A stretch of 64,000 nucleotides of DNA from Pedobacter ginsenosidimutans. GTDB taxonomy: Bacteria > Bacteroidota > Bacteroidia > Sphingobacteriales > Sphingobacteriaceae. Position 1 is the stretch's first letter; every line of letters begins with the position of its first letter. The notes under the pieces are model-generated. The model was not told the origin of the DNA. It saw only the letters and a list, made by a program, of their open reading frames with translations, and searched no databases. Location of the stretch: NCBI RefSeq assembly GCF_001442625.1, contig NZ_LMZQ01000005.1, positions 186,001 through 250,000 on the forward strand, written 5' to 3'. The position numbers and the translations under genes were made by a program. Of this stretch, positions 24,465 to 33,644 are shown piece by piece.

Positions 24465-26909
24465 TTATTTAATATTCCATTTATCGGCTAACATTTTGAT
24501 AAAATAACCGCCAACAACACTTCTCGCCTGAAAGCCAGTCATTTTCCCGTTGGTGGTTTCATGCCAGTCGCTCAGTGGCACTTTACTTTCTGTTTCAGTA
24601 GCAAAACGATAAATCGGGGTTACAAATTTCTGAAAATCTGCATCATTATCGGCCAAAGTAGCGGTCCACATAATCCAGTCAGACTTGGTATAAGTTCTGC
24701 GGCTATCCAATGGTAATCCGAAATCTTTTTGTTTGGTTAAATAAAAGTTAATCTCCTTTTTATAAAGCGCTTTCGGAAACAGATCGAGTTTTAAAAGTTT
24801 GTCCCAAACCAAATTATATTTCTGGCTCCAGGTATTTTTATTGTTAAAAGTTAAGGCATAATGATCGCCATCATCAGCAAGTTTCATCCAGTTTTGGGCC
24901 ATTTGTAAAGCAGCTGTTCGGTATTTTGCAGCCACATCGGCCTTGCCTAACAATTGCGCCATTTGTGCATATGCACCTAGAGCTACGATGGCTTTGACCG
25001 ATAAATTCGAATTTCTGGCTAAATGCCCGGCAAAATCGTCGGTACACAATTGATTGGCCGGATCGAAACCTTCTCTCAGCAGGTAGTTTGCCCATACAGA
25101 CATTACTTCCCAATGTTTCGCGGCATACTTTGCATTTCCTTCTGCCCTTGCAATGGCCGCGGTTAAGATGATCATATTGCCAGCCTCTTCTACAGGCATG
25201 TCTTCGCCATAGGTTTGGCCGTTTGCTAAAGGATAAGTACCTAAATCGTGTGCAGCAAAGGGTTTCTTCCATTTTCCACTTTCTGAATAGTAGAAAATAC
25301 CATTTAACATGCCTTTTAACAATTCGGGATTGTAAACTAAAAATTGTGGCGCTGAAGGATAAGTTACATCCACTGTATTGATTGAGCCATTGCTAAAATT
25401 TTCTTTCGATAAGAACAGGATATCACCATTTGGGGCATACAAAATTTTGTGCGCCGCGATAGCTTGTCTATAAGCCAGTTTACACATATCAGCATATTCT
25501 TTTCCTCCTGCTTTTTCTGCGTCGGCATATAATTGAGCATCAAAAGTGGCACAGCTGGTTTTTAGCGAAGGATATTGGGCATTGGCCTCTGCCAGCTGAT
25601 CTTCAAACTGCTGACTACCCGAAAGCCTCCAAACGGGTTGCAGCTTTTCGCCAAAATATTCAACCGATTTTAGGTCATCATAACCCAACATCATATATTT
25701 ATCTACCGGGGTTGAAGAAACCGAACCAAAAGGAATGATACTGCTTAGGTTTAGGTTTTTCGAATTTAAAACCTGTGTTGGTGTTGGATATCTGGAACCG
25801 ACAAAACTTTTTAAGCTTTCGTTCTGCGTAGCTATAAATTGAGTCGCATTAAACCTGGCAGGAACCGCCACGTATAAATAACCCCAATCGATACGCAGAT
25901 CATCTCCCCTTTTCTTTAACACTGGCTGCTCTACCGTTCCTGTTTTTAAGATAGAGAGGTTGTTTTTCGAACTCTTCCAGGCCGATACACTTTGGTTTGG
26001 TGTGTTTACCGCCAGGCTTGATGATGCCCCAAAGAAGAGATCTACACTGTGCGCCCTGGTATCAGTAGATTTTACGGTATAATTGATATAACTGATTGGC
26101 CTTGCGGTTAATTTAATATCGTTGAGTAATAGCGGAGAGGTAAAACTTACCTGAAGTTCTACACTGCCGCAGTTAAAAGTATATTTGGTCGTAGTAGCCT
26201 CGATGGACACATTGGTTTGGGTTGCGGGCGGAATTTTAACATGATCTGCATCTTCTTCTACAATCCCGGCATCTAAATGCCTGCCACCAGCCGTATTTTT
26301 GCAATGGATGGCCAACACATTTTTTCCTGTTTTTAAGATACCATCTTCAATGGGTAAGTATATATAATCAGAAACCCATCCATTCTTTTTGTAAATGACT
26401 TTACCATTTAAATAAACAATTACATTGTCATCGTGATTGAGTTTAAGGTATTTTTTTGCGGCCGATACATGGGTTAGATTGAAGGTTCTTCTGAAATACA
26501 GATCATCGCTATTCCATTTTGTTTTGGCAGAATTATCATCTCCAAAAGGAGCATCGGCTCTTTTCCAGGCGTTATCGTTGTAACTATTATTTTCCCAACC
26601 TGCTTCAGGTTTATCGAAACTGTAACTAGCCTGATATTTTGATGCATCAGCAGCTGGAAGTATTTCTGTAAAGGTTTTGCTTTCTTCGCCTAAAAACCGG
26701 TAAAACTTCCCGTCTACTTTAATAATGCCCAGTAACGATTGCTCCCTGCCTGTCCAATGTTTAGTTACCGATTGGTTAAGCCCATCGCCAAAAGACCAAA
26801 TACTGAAATAAGCATCATGTGTAATTAATGGATAAGCGGGTGCTTTATCTTGAGCTTTTACAATTAAATTAAAAAAAAGACAAAGTGCTGCTAAGGAAAG
26901 TTTTCTCAT
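24465..26909 (-). CDS. Secreted DUF4965/GtaA-like (glutaminase A family) protein with inserted jelly-roll
   Basis: An 814-residue secreted protein (signal ends near residue 19). Residues about 20-80 and 215-460 match the DUF4964/DUF5127 beta regions, and about 460-814 the six-hairpin helical domain of DUF4965/DUF1793 (DFAGHLARNSNLSVKAIVAL, WHETTNGKMTGFQARS). Between them, about residues 85-215, is a galactose-binding-like jelly-roll (SDDLYFRRTFNL, VYLNGKVIY, GKNVLAIHC). The family includes fungal glutaminase A, but in Bacteroidetes it is often found in glycan loci, where its activity is not known. It is first gene of the operon with GH92-2 and the ROK kinase. Confidence 0.8.
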   Translation of the reverse strand: MRKLSLAALCLFFNLIVKAQDKAPAYPLITHDAYFSIWSFGDGLNQSVTKHWTGREQSLLGIIKVDGKFYRFLGEESKTFTEILPAADASKYQASYSFDKPEAGWENNSYNDNAWKRADAPFGDDNSAKTKWNSDDLYFRRTFNLTHVSAAKKYLKLNHDDNVIVYLNGKVIYKKNGWVSDYIYLPIEDGILKTGKNVLAIHCKNTAGGRHLDAGIVEEDADHVKIPPATQTNVSIEATTTKYTFNCGSVELQVSFTSPLLLNDIKLTARPISYINYTVKSTDTRAHSVDLFFGASSSLAVNTPNQSVSAWKSSKNNLSILKTGTVEQPVLKKRGDDLRIDWGYLYVAVPARFNATQFIATQNESLKSFVGSRYPTPTQVLNSKNLNLSSIIPFGSVSSTPVDKYMMLGYDDLKSVEYFGEKLQPVWRLSGSQQFEDQLAEANAQYPSLKTSCATFDAQLYADAEKAGGKEYADMCKLAYRQAIAAHKILYAPNGDILFLSKENFSNGSINTVDVTYPSAPQFLVYNPELLKGMLNGIFYYSESGKWKKPFAAHDLGTYPLANGQTYGEDMPVEEAGNMIILTAAIARAEGNAKYAAKHWEVMSVWANYLLREGFDPANQLCTDDFAGHLARNSNLSVKAIVALGAYAQMAQLLGKADVAAKYRTAALQMAQNWMKLADDGDHYALTFNNKNTWSQKYNLVWDKLLKLDLFPKALYKKEINFYLTKQKDFGLPLDSRRTYTKSDWIMWTATLADNDADFQKFVTPIYRFATETESKVPLSDWHETTNGKMTGFQARSVVGGYFIKMLADKWNIK

Positions 26910-26938
26910 AAATTAATATTTGGTTTCATTGTAGTTAA

Positions 26939-26950
26939 TAAAACGTTTTA
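26939..26950. promoter_or_regulatory. LacI-type operator upstream of the DUF4965 gene (proximal)
   Basis: Perfect TAAAACGTTTTA, 29 bases upstream of the start codon. Bound repressor would block transcription start or early elongation. Confidence 0.78.
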
Positions 26951-27046
26951 CCAATTTATCTTCCAAATACCTTATGCCAGGGCTGAATAAGCTGCGAAAG
27001 ATAATGCTGGTTTAAATTGGATTTTTGTTTGTAAAAGGCTGAACAA

Positions 27047-27062
27047 AGTAAAACGTTTTACT
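27047..27062. promoter_or_regulatory. LacI-type operator upstream of the DUF4965 gene (distal)
   Basis: AGTAAAACGTTTTACT, a perfect 16-bp palindrome whose centre is 110 bases from the proximal site, almost the spacing seen at susC1. Confidence 0.78.
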
Positions 27063-27282
27063 AATATCAATATTAGTAAAAAAATATACATTTTTCATCT
27101 CCCCAAATCGTAACATATAGGTTACAAAGCATTGATTTAAAAGTGGATGGAAAAACAACCACTTTCAATAACATATATATTAAAAAAGAGCATATAAGAA
27201 CTCTTTTTAATTAAAAATTGAGGATATAAATTAGAACCATCATAAGTTTAATTTATAAAAATTATAGTTGTATTTATTTTAC

Positions 27283-27320
27283 AAAAAAGCCGTATCACAA
27301 TTCTTATGATACGGCTTTTT
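27283..27320 (-). terminator. Terminator of the susC2-susD2 operon
   Basis: AAAAAAGCCGTATCA (27283-27297) pairs with TGATACGGCTTTTT (27307-27320) around a 9-base loop, 17 bases after the susD2 stop. Confidence 0.88.
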
Positions 27321-27336
27321 ATTATGTTTTACCTAA

Positions 27337-28992
27337 TTAATTATAACCAGGGTTTTGTGCTAAGTTTTCATTAAGTGTCCTTTGAACTTGTGGAATTGGA
27401 TACAAGTTCCTAAATGTTGCAGAAGGGGTATGATCCCACCAGCTTCCAGTAGTAAACTTACCAAAACGAATTAAATCATCGCGGCGGAAACCTTCAAATA
27501 CAAATTCTCTACCTCTTTCGTTCAATAACTCATCAAGTGTTAAAGTTGCAGTTGTGTATTCATTTGCAGACCAGGTTGCAGACGTAAATGCACGTTTTTT
27601 GCAATCGTTAACCAACTGAACTGCTTGAGCATTTGCTGTACCGCCATTTTTACGCATTAATGCTTCGGCTTTTGCAAAATAAACCCAAGTTAAGCGATAT
27701 AAATTCCAGTCTGTACAATTATAGTTAAGATCAATCGCAACAGGCAATCCACCTACTATACCAGCAACGTTGTTTCCTAATTTATATTTATTAAAACGAA
27801 CACCACTGTTTTCTTCTCCTTCACTCATGTTAGAAACTGTAGAGCCTACTTTGGCACGACGAATTTCATCAACAAAATTAATTTGTTGACCATCGTACTC
27901 ATTACCACCAGAAGCAAGTGCTTGCTGCCCATTGTCAAATCTAACTTGAGGGCCTTGTAATAACCAAGTTGTTTTTCTCAAATCATCATTGTTATACTTT
28001 GTGTAGTTACCTGGAACCATTACCACTCCATTATTTCCATTTCTAGAACCACCATAGATTCTGTCTTGTTGAAAGTGGAAGAATTCACCCGTCCATGATG
28101 GCTGTGAGTTAGCTATTCTAAATTCATAAGCAATCGCAAAAATCACTTCTTTAGATAAATCATTTGTGCTTTTAAACTGATCAGTAATATTTGCATCAAG
28201 TGCCATATTTCCATTCTGTCCGCCAGCTTCATTGTTAATTAATTTATCAGCAGCAGCTATACAATCATCCCAACGAGCAGTTCCTGTCCAAACTTCAGCA
28301 TTTAGGTAAAGTTCAACCAACATGGCATAAGCACCAGCTTTAGTCATTCGGCCAATCATATTTCTTGATAAGTTTGGTGCTTTATCAATATTATCTTTGA
28401 TTTCTTTTTCGATAAAAGCAAAAACTTCAGCACGCGGTCTAGTCTCTGGTTTTGCAGGAGTACCCACTTTGGTTACTATCGGAATGTTTCCAAAAAGATC
28501 CATCAATTTTAGATAGTGATATGCTCTTAAAAGCTTCAATTCAGCAATATAACCGTCTTTTTCTATTTGGGTTATGCCCATTTGCTCTAGGTTACGCTTT
28601 TCTAAGTTTTCGATTGGATCGTTACAGTATCCAACACCTCCGTACATTAAAGACCAGGCGTTATTCAATGGCCCATCATCACTTAACCAGGTATGATAGT
28701 GTAAACGTTTCCATTTACCACCATCTTCTCCATGTCTTCCTTTTGTTGGCCAAGCCAACTGATCGCCAGAAAGTTCTGATGGTCTCCACCACCCATCTTG
28801 ACCTGATGGTGTTGCCCAAGCATTAGCGTGAGTATATGGTCTTAAAACCGCAGATAAAACTTCGTTTTTGTTATTGTAATAATTATCAGTGATTAGCTGA
28901 CTATATATCTTCTCGTCTAAGTTAGTACATGCATTAAATAATACAGGTAAAACTAAGAGTACAGATAGAATAATTTTTTTATATGTTTTCAT
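27337..28992 (-). CDS. SusD/RagB family outer-membrane glycan-binding lipoprotein 2
   Basis: A 551-residue lipoprotein (lipobox LFNAC, Cys near residue 22). It has the SusD N-terminus (NLDEKIYSQLITDNYY), a helical TPR-like region around AELKLLRAYHYLKLMDLFGN, and the C-terminal LLNERGREFVFEGFRRDDLIR signature ending in NPGYN. It follows susC2 by 11 bases and is followed by a strong terminator, so this pair forms a two-gene operon. Low similarity to SusD1 suggests a different ligand or a different fragment of the same glycan. Confidence 0.95.
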   Translation of the reverse strand: MKTYKKIILSVLLVLPVLFNACTNLDEKIYSQLITDNYYNNKNEVLSAVLRPYTHANAWATPSGQDGWWRPSELSGDQLAWPTKGRHGEDGGKWKRLHYHTWLSDDGPLNNAWSLMYGGVGYCNDPIENLEKRNLEQMGITQIEKDGYIAELKLLRAYHYLKLMDLFGNIPIVTKVGTPAKPETRPRAEVFAFIEKEIKDNIDKAPNLSRNMIGRMTKAGAYAMLVELYLNAEVWTGTARWDDCIAAADKLINNEAGGQNGNMALDANITDQFKSTNDLSKEVIFAIAYEFRIANSQPSWTGEFFHFQQDRIYGGSRNGNNGVVMVPGNYTKYNNDDLRKTTWLLQGPQVRFDNGQQALASGGNEYDGQQINFVDEIRRAKVGSTVSNMSEGEENSGVRFNKYKLGNNVAGIVGGLPVAIDLNYNCTDWNLYRLTWVYFAKAEALMRKNGGTANAQAVQLVNDCKKRAFTSATWSANEYTTATLTLDELLNERGREFVFEGFRRDDLIRFGKFTTGSWWDHTPSATFRNLYPIPQVQRTLNENLAQNPGYN

Positions 28993-29003
28993 TTTTCTTA
29001 TTA

Positions 29004-32000
29004 TTAAAATCCAAAATTAACACCGAACACAAAACTTCTGGTTGTTGGATAAGGACTTCTGGTATCAATACCTAAACTGCGTCCATTAATTTCTTGCCCC
29101 AAGCCCGTGTCTTGAATCAAATCAGGATCGTTACCTGTGTAACCAGTTAATAATGCCAGGTTTTGACCAACGGCATATACACGTAAGCTTCTGAATGCCT
29201 TATCTTTAAATTTGAATGTATAACCTAACGTTACCTCATCAACTTTTAAGAAGCTTCCGTTTTCCAGATAATAATCAGAATACATATACGTATCATTGAT
29301 TTCCGCATATTTAGTAAAAGCACTGTTTAATAAGTTACCCTGTGTTCCGAATTTGTTTCCATAAGATAAAGCAACAGTATTTAATACATCAAAGTCTAAT
29401 TTACTTCTTAAGAAAATTCTCAAATCAAATTGCTTGTAGGTAAAAGTATTTCCTAGTGACAAGTAATATTTAGGAATTGCATTTCCAATAACCTGCAAAT
29501 CAGTTTGATCGCGGAAAGGAGACGTATTAATTTGTGCATTTGGCACCGCTTGTCCAGCACGATTAGTAAATAACCACTTACCATCTGGCGTGAAGCTGTT
29601 AAAACGTTTACCCCAGAACTCGCCAATGTTGCGACCTTCGTATGTACGGAACGCGTTACCGAGATCGCCTGCACCACCGATACTTCCAAAAGGTACCATA
29701 TCTCTTCTGAATTCGTCATTTGAAAAAGTTACCAGCTTGTTATCAATTGTACTTCCTGCAAAATCAACATTCCATGAAAAGTCTTTATTCTTTATTGCTG
29801 CATAACTCAACGTTAATTCAATACCTTTTGCCGAAATTGTACCTACGTTAGTATAAATAGTACTTGCAACATATGGAGGTTGTGGAGAAGTATAAGTATA
29901 AAGTAAATCTTCAATATCACGTTTGAAAACATCTACCGAGCCACTCAATTTATTGTTGAACATGGCAAAATCCAAACCTAAGTTATATTCCTTTTTACGT
30001 TCCCATCTTAAATTTGGATTTGGATTACGTGATGGGCCATAAGTTTGTAGCCATTGGCCTCCAGGGAAAGGATAAAGATTACCTGGACTTAAGGTTACTA
30101 AAGATGCATAGTTTTCAAAGCCAGAGTTACCAGTTTCCCCGTATCCGGCTCTAATTTTTAAGAAATTAAGCCATTTGGCATTTGCCATAAATTTCTCGCG
30201 GGTAATTTCCCACGATGCAGAAATTGCCGGAAAACTTGCCCATTTATTGTTCGCTCCAAATTTTGACGATCCCTCTCTTCTTAATACAGCCTCGAAGTTA
30301 ACTTTACCATCGAAGGTATAGTGCACACGACCAAATAAAGCTATTAAGGTATTATCGTTTTTATTACTGGCAATACCGATTCTATTTACTGCAACCGGCA
30401 CACTGCCCAAGTTGTTTTCCCCGAAAATATCGTTTGTATAACCGCGGTTGTTTGCACTAAACTCCTCATTAACTTCGTATCGGTAAGAGTATCCGATCAT
30501 GCCGGTTAAACGATGTTTATCTTTAATTGTCTTGCTGTACTCAATTGTTGGCTCAAAGTTGAAGTTTTGCTCTAATCTAGTACCTTTATAAGCATAACCA
30601 CCACCTGGGGCATCTCCATTCTCTACAGAATTTTGACTTCCAAGTAAACGATATTGATTATCAACATACTGATTTCTCTGATAAGCAACAAATGCTGATG
30701 CTTTCAGATCTTTCATAATGTCAATATCGATTTTACCATCAACAGAATAAGTTTGCTGATCTCTTTTACTTGTCTCTTGTGCTAAACGAGCAATCTCATT
30801 GGTAATATTTCTGGTAAATAAATAAGAACCATTAGGATTATAATACGATTCAGTAGGATTTTTGGTTAAAACAGCTTCCCAGCCACCGCCACCTAATAAA
30901 TTGGCTCTATTGATATTCGAAGCAACATTAAACATAGCAGTAACTTTATCTTTAAAGCCCTTTTGTGTTAAGCTCATTCTAAATTGATATTGTTCTCTGC
31001 TGTTTTCTCTTGCAAAACCATCTAACTTATTGTATGTAAATGATCCACGGTAGTTCGATTTATCGCTACCACCAGAAACCGATAAATTCTGATAGTTCGT
31101 TAAATTATCTTTATTAATAAGATCGTCGAAATAATTAAAGTCGCCACCGTAATCTTTAGCGGTGTATTGTCCAGCTGCAATTTTTTCTCTGAATTGAGTT
31201 GCGTTCATGAAATCAGGACGCTCATACAATGTTTCGTGTTTTGCGTAACCATTGTAACTGAACTGAGCAGTTCCTTTACGGCCTTTTTTAGTAGTAACCA
31301 AAATAACACCCGCATTAGCTCTGGTACCGTAAATTGCTGCCGCAGAACCATCTTTTAATACAGTAAAAGATTCGATATCATCTTGTTGCAGTAAATCTAA
31401 ATTACCACCTGGAATTCCATCAATTACAATAAGCGGACTCGCTGTACCTGAAATTGAAGTAACACCACGAAGCTGAATAGCTACGCCGGTATTTGGGTTT
31501 GAGCTACTTCTGGTAATTTGTAAACCAGCAACTTTACCTTGTAATAAATCCAGCGCATTTCTAGCACCACTTTGTCTGAATTGACTAGTGTCTACTTTAG
31601 TGATAGCAGATGTTAACTCTCTTTGACTACGGCTACCATAACCAACAACAACAACATCATCCAGTTTAGTATCAGAAGACACCACTAATTTGATATTTAA
31701 TGTGGTTTGATTAGCAATTGTGATGTTCTGCGTTATATAGCCTATATAACTGATCCTGATCACATCACCTACATTTGCTTCTATACTAAATTTTCCAGTT
31801 GCATCGGTTACAACACCTTTGCCCGAAGTTATATTCTTAATACCTACCCCTGGAATTGGCAGGCCACTATCGTCGACTACTGTTCCGGTAACATTTTTTT
31901 GCGCCTGAACCCGCCCATTGAGTATGTTCACATTCAAGAACCCCCGTGTGCCTTCCCACTCCGAATTCATTGAAAACGCCGGACTATTTAGCAACACAAT

Positions 32001-32042
32001 TGCAGCAGACAGCCCCGTAATTTTAAGTAAATTAATTTTCAT
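29004..32042 (-). CDS. SusC/RagA family TonB-linked outer-membrane transporter 2
   Basis: A 1012-residue transporter with an N-terminal signal region and a carboxypeptidase-like domain (about 51-125; VTGTVVDDSGLPIPGVG). Then come the TonB-box region (LDDVVVVGYGSRSQRELT), the plug (LQGKVAGLQITRSSSNPN, IVIDGIPGG) and a beta-barrel ending in FGVNFGF. Together with SusD2 it imports oligosaccharides across the outer membrane. No STN domain is present. Two LacI-type operators lie about 245 and 290 bases upstream, between this gene and lacI. Confidence 0.95.
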   Translation of the reverse strand: MKINLLKITGLSAAIVLLNSPAFSMNSEWEGTRGFLNVNILNGRVQAQKNVTGTVVDDSGLPIPGVGIKNITSGKGVVTDATGKFSIEANVGDVIRISYIGYITQNITIANQTTLNIKLVVSSDTKLDDVVVVGYGSRSQRELTSAITKVDTSQFRQSGARNALDLLQGKVAGLQITRSSSNPNTGVAIQLRGVTSISGTASPLIVIDGIPGGNLDLLQQDDIESFTVLKDGSAAAIYGTRANAGVILVTTKKGRKGTAQFSYNGYAKHETLYERPDFMNATQFREKIAAGQYTAKDYGGDFNYFDDLINKDNLTNYQNLSVSGGSDKSNYRGSFTYNKLDGFARENSREQYQFRMSLTQKGFKDKVTAMFNVASNINRANLLGGGGWEAVLTKNPTESYYNPNGSYLFTRNITNEIARLAQETSKRDQQTYSVDGKIDIDIMKDLKASAFVAYQRNQYVDNQYRLLGSQNSVENGDAPGGGYAYKGTRLEQNFNFEPTIEYSKTIKDKHRLTGMIGYSYRYEVNEEFSANNRGYTNDIFGENNLGSVPVAVNRIGIASNKNDNTLIALFGRVHYTFDGKVNFEAVLRREGSSKFGANNKWASFPAISASWEITREKFMANAKWLNFLKIRAGYGETGNSGFENYASLVTLSPGNLYPFPGGQWLQTYGPSRNPNPNLRWERKKEYNLGLDFAMFNNKLSGSVDVFKRDIEDLLYTYTSPQPPYVASTIYTNVGTISAKGIELTLSYAAIKNKDFSWNVDFAGSTIDNKLVTFSNDEFRRDMVPFGSIGGAGDLGNAFRTYEGRNIGEFWGKRFNSFTPDGKWLFTNRAGQAVPNAQINTSPFRDQTDLQVIGNAIPKYYLSLGNTFTYKQFDLRIFLRSKLDFDVLNTVALSYGNKFGTQGNLLNSAFTKYAEINDTYMYSDYYLENGSFLKVDEVTLGYTFKFKDKAFRSLRVYAVGQNLALLTGYTGNDPDLIQDTGLGQEINGRSLGIDTRSPYPTTRSFVFGVNFGF

Positions 32043-32284
32043 TAACGGTTTTGTTAAATTATAAATGATTAGTTATTTGTTTTCCTGGTAATATTTTATC
32101 TGTGATGGAAATGACCGGACTGGATTAGTTGCCGAACATTTCAGGTATTTTATTGATTTAAAGGTTTGATTTGATCATGACAGAAAAAACTCCGTCGAAC
32201 AAAATCTATTTCTGCGGTTTAGTAAAAACTGTTAAAATTCAGTAAAGAGCTGCTGTAATTCTCATAATAAATAGATCGGCTACG

Positions 32285-32298
32285 CTAAAACGTTTTAG
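32285..32298. promoter_or_regulatory. LacI-type operator upstream of susC2 (proximal)
   Basis: CTAAAACGTTTTAG, a perfect 14-bp palindrome, about 243 bases before the susC2 start codon. Confidence 0.75.
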
Positions 32299-32328
32299 TC
32301 GATCAATGATAATTATTTTAAATTATAA

Positions 32329-32340
32329 TAAAACGTTTTA
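32329..32340. promoter_or_regulatory. LacI-type operator upstream of susC2 (distal)
   Basis: Perfect TAAAACGTTTTA, centre-to-centre 43 bases from the proximal site (about four helical turns) and 45 bases after the lacI stop. Confidence 0.75.
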
Positions 32341-32384
32341 GTAAGTAAAAAAACTATTACAATCGAGTAAGGGATGGTTTTTTT

Positions 32385-33389
32385 CTAGTCTCTAATAACT
32401 AAACGGGCGGGGATAATTACCTCTTCAGCAGGTAGTTTACCTTTTGATGAAAGCTGGTTTAAAATGAGTTTAATAATAGTTTCGGCTATTTCTTCCAGGG
32501 GTTGTTGGACAGCAGAAATACGAGGGGTATGGAGTTCAAATGCTTCATGATCATCATATGCGATAACTCCGAAATCATCTCCTACTTTTTTATTGATTTG
32601 TTTCAGCGCTTTTAAGCCACTAATCGCCAAATAATTGGTTGCAAATAATACTGCATCGATTTTTTTATTTTCGAAGAGTTCTTGAATCTGAGCAATTGTT
32701 TCGCCTTCTTCCTGATTAAAGTGGATCTTTAAAACCAGCTTGTCATCATATTTGATCCCATTATCTTCCAGTGCTTTTTTATAACCATCGTATCGTTCTA
32801 TAATCTGTTCCACATTTATATCAGTGGTAACCAGGGCGATGTTCTTTTTACCCTGATCGATAAAACTCTGTATTGATTGGTGCGAGGCATTAAAATGATC
32901 TGCTCCTACATAGCTGGTATTAACGTCTGACAAATTTCTATCAAACAGGATAACAGGGTTTCCATCATCCAGGAGCATTTGTATATCTTCTTCTATTCCT
33001 TTTATCGGAGAAATGATATAGGCATCAACTTTCCGCGATTTGAACATGTTAATCAACTCCTTTGCTTTGTCGATGCTGTTTTCTGTACTGGAATAAATAA
33101 TTTTATATCCTCTTTTATAGGCTTTATCTTCGATTAACCTTGCAATCCTGGAGAAGAATGAATTGGAGATATCTTCGATAATTAAACCGATAATATTAGA
33201 GTTACCCGTCCTTAAACTTCTTGCAATCTGATTAGGCTTATAACCGCTTTCTTCGATAATTTTTTCAACTTTCTCTATTACTGCTTCGCTTATCGATTTC
33301 TCTTTTGCTTTACCGTTAATAATGAATGAAACTGTGGTAATGGATACATTTGCTTTTACGGCTATATCTTTAATAGAAAGCGATTTCAT
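32385..33389 (-). CDS. LacI family transcriptional regulator of the mannoside locus
   Basis: I start it at ATG 33389 (334 residues). A TTG nine codons upstream at 33416 lies almost at the predicted transcription start, so it is unlikely. Residues about 4-24 form the helix-turn-helix (LSIKDIAVKANVSITTVSFI), followed by the hinge with YKPNQIARSLR and a periplasmic-binding-protein-like sensor domain (about 60-330). Six perfect palindromes around three operons nearby make it the likely regulator of the whole locus. The inducer is probably a mono- or disaccharide from the imported glycan. Confidence 0.92.
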   Translation of the reverse strand: MKSLSIKDIAVKANVSITTVSFIINGKAKEKSISEAVIEKVEKIIEESGYKPNQIARSLRTGNSNIIGLIIEDISNSFFSRIARLIEDKAYKRGYKIIYSSTENSIDKAKELINMFKSRKVDAYIISPIKGIEEDIQMLLDDGNPVILFDRNLSDVNTSYVGADHFNASHQSIQSFIDQGKKNIALVTTDINVEQIIERYDGYKKALEDNGIKYDDKLVLKIHFNQEEGETIAQIQELFENKKIDAVLFATNYLAISGLKALKQINKKVGDDFGVIAYDDHEAFELHTPRISAVQQPLEEIAETIIKLILNQLSSKGKLPAEEVIIPARLVIRD

Positions 33390-33418
33390 CTGGTTGGATT
33401 TCTTTAAGTTAATCAATT

Positions 33419-33426
33419 CAAAGCTA
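33419..33426 (-). promoter_or_regulatory. Predicted -7 box of lacI
   Basis: Reads TAGCTTTG on the minus strand, matching TAnnTTTG, about 30 bases before the chosen ATG. A weak inverted repeat CGTTTTAGAAACG lies further upstream (33494-33506) and could be an autoregulatory site. Confidence 0.45.
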
Positions 33427-33644
33427 AATAAAAATTGCAGCTTTTAAATTTTTGCCCATTATAAAGACGCAATTTAACATTTTTTATGTTAATCGTTTTA
33501 GAAACGCTTGTTAAAGGATGGTACAATGTAAATGTGAAAGCTTAAAACAACAAAAGGTACCATTAAAGCGTCCTTTGTATCAAAATTAATATCCTGTACA
33601 AGTAAGTAAGTTCATAATTAAGCCCCTCTATCCTGTTGCATTGT

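Larger units (their letters stand above)
26910..27336. other. 427-base control region upstream of the DUF4965 operon
   Basis: Contains two LacI-type operators and, on the right, the terminator of susD2. The stretch between is A+T-rich with no other signal I can support. Confidence 0.7.
32043..32384. other. 342-base region between lacI and susC2
   Basis: Holds two LacI-type operators close to the lacI stop. The susC2-proximal 240 bases could hold a long 5' leader. I could not place an exact TAnnTTTG box on the minus strand. Confidence 0.65.

Noticed and set aside
24874..25272. 132-codon Cys/Arg-rich frame inside the DUF4965 gene
   Set aside because: It is an overlapping alternative frame of a clear coding region, with unlikely composition and no start signal.
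29594..29612. TTAAAACGTTTACC, a partial match to the LacI operator, inside susC2
   Set aside because: It lacks the second half of the palindrome and lies in coding sequence for a KRFN-type string; no reason to think it is bound.
33494..33506. CGTTTTAGAAACG upstream of lacI as an autoregulatory operator
   Set aside because: It is only a weak inverted repeat with a different centre; kept as a remark under the lacI promoter rather than as a site.
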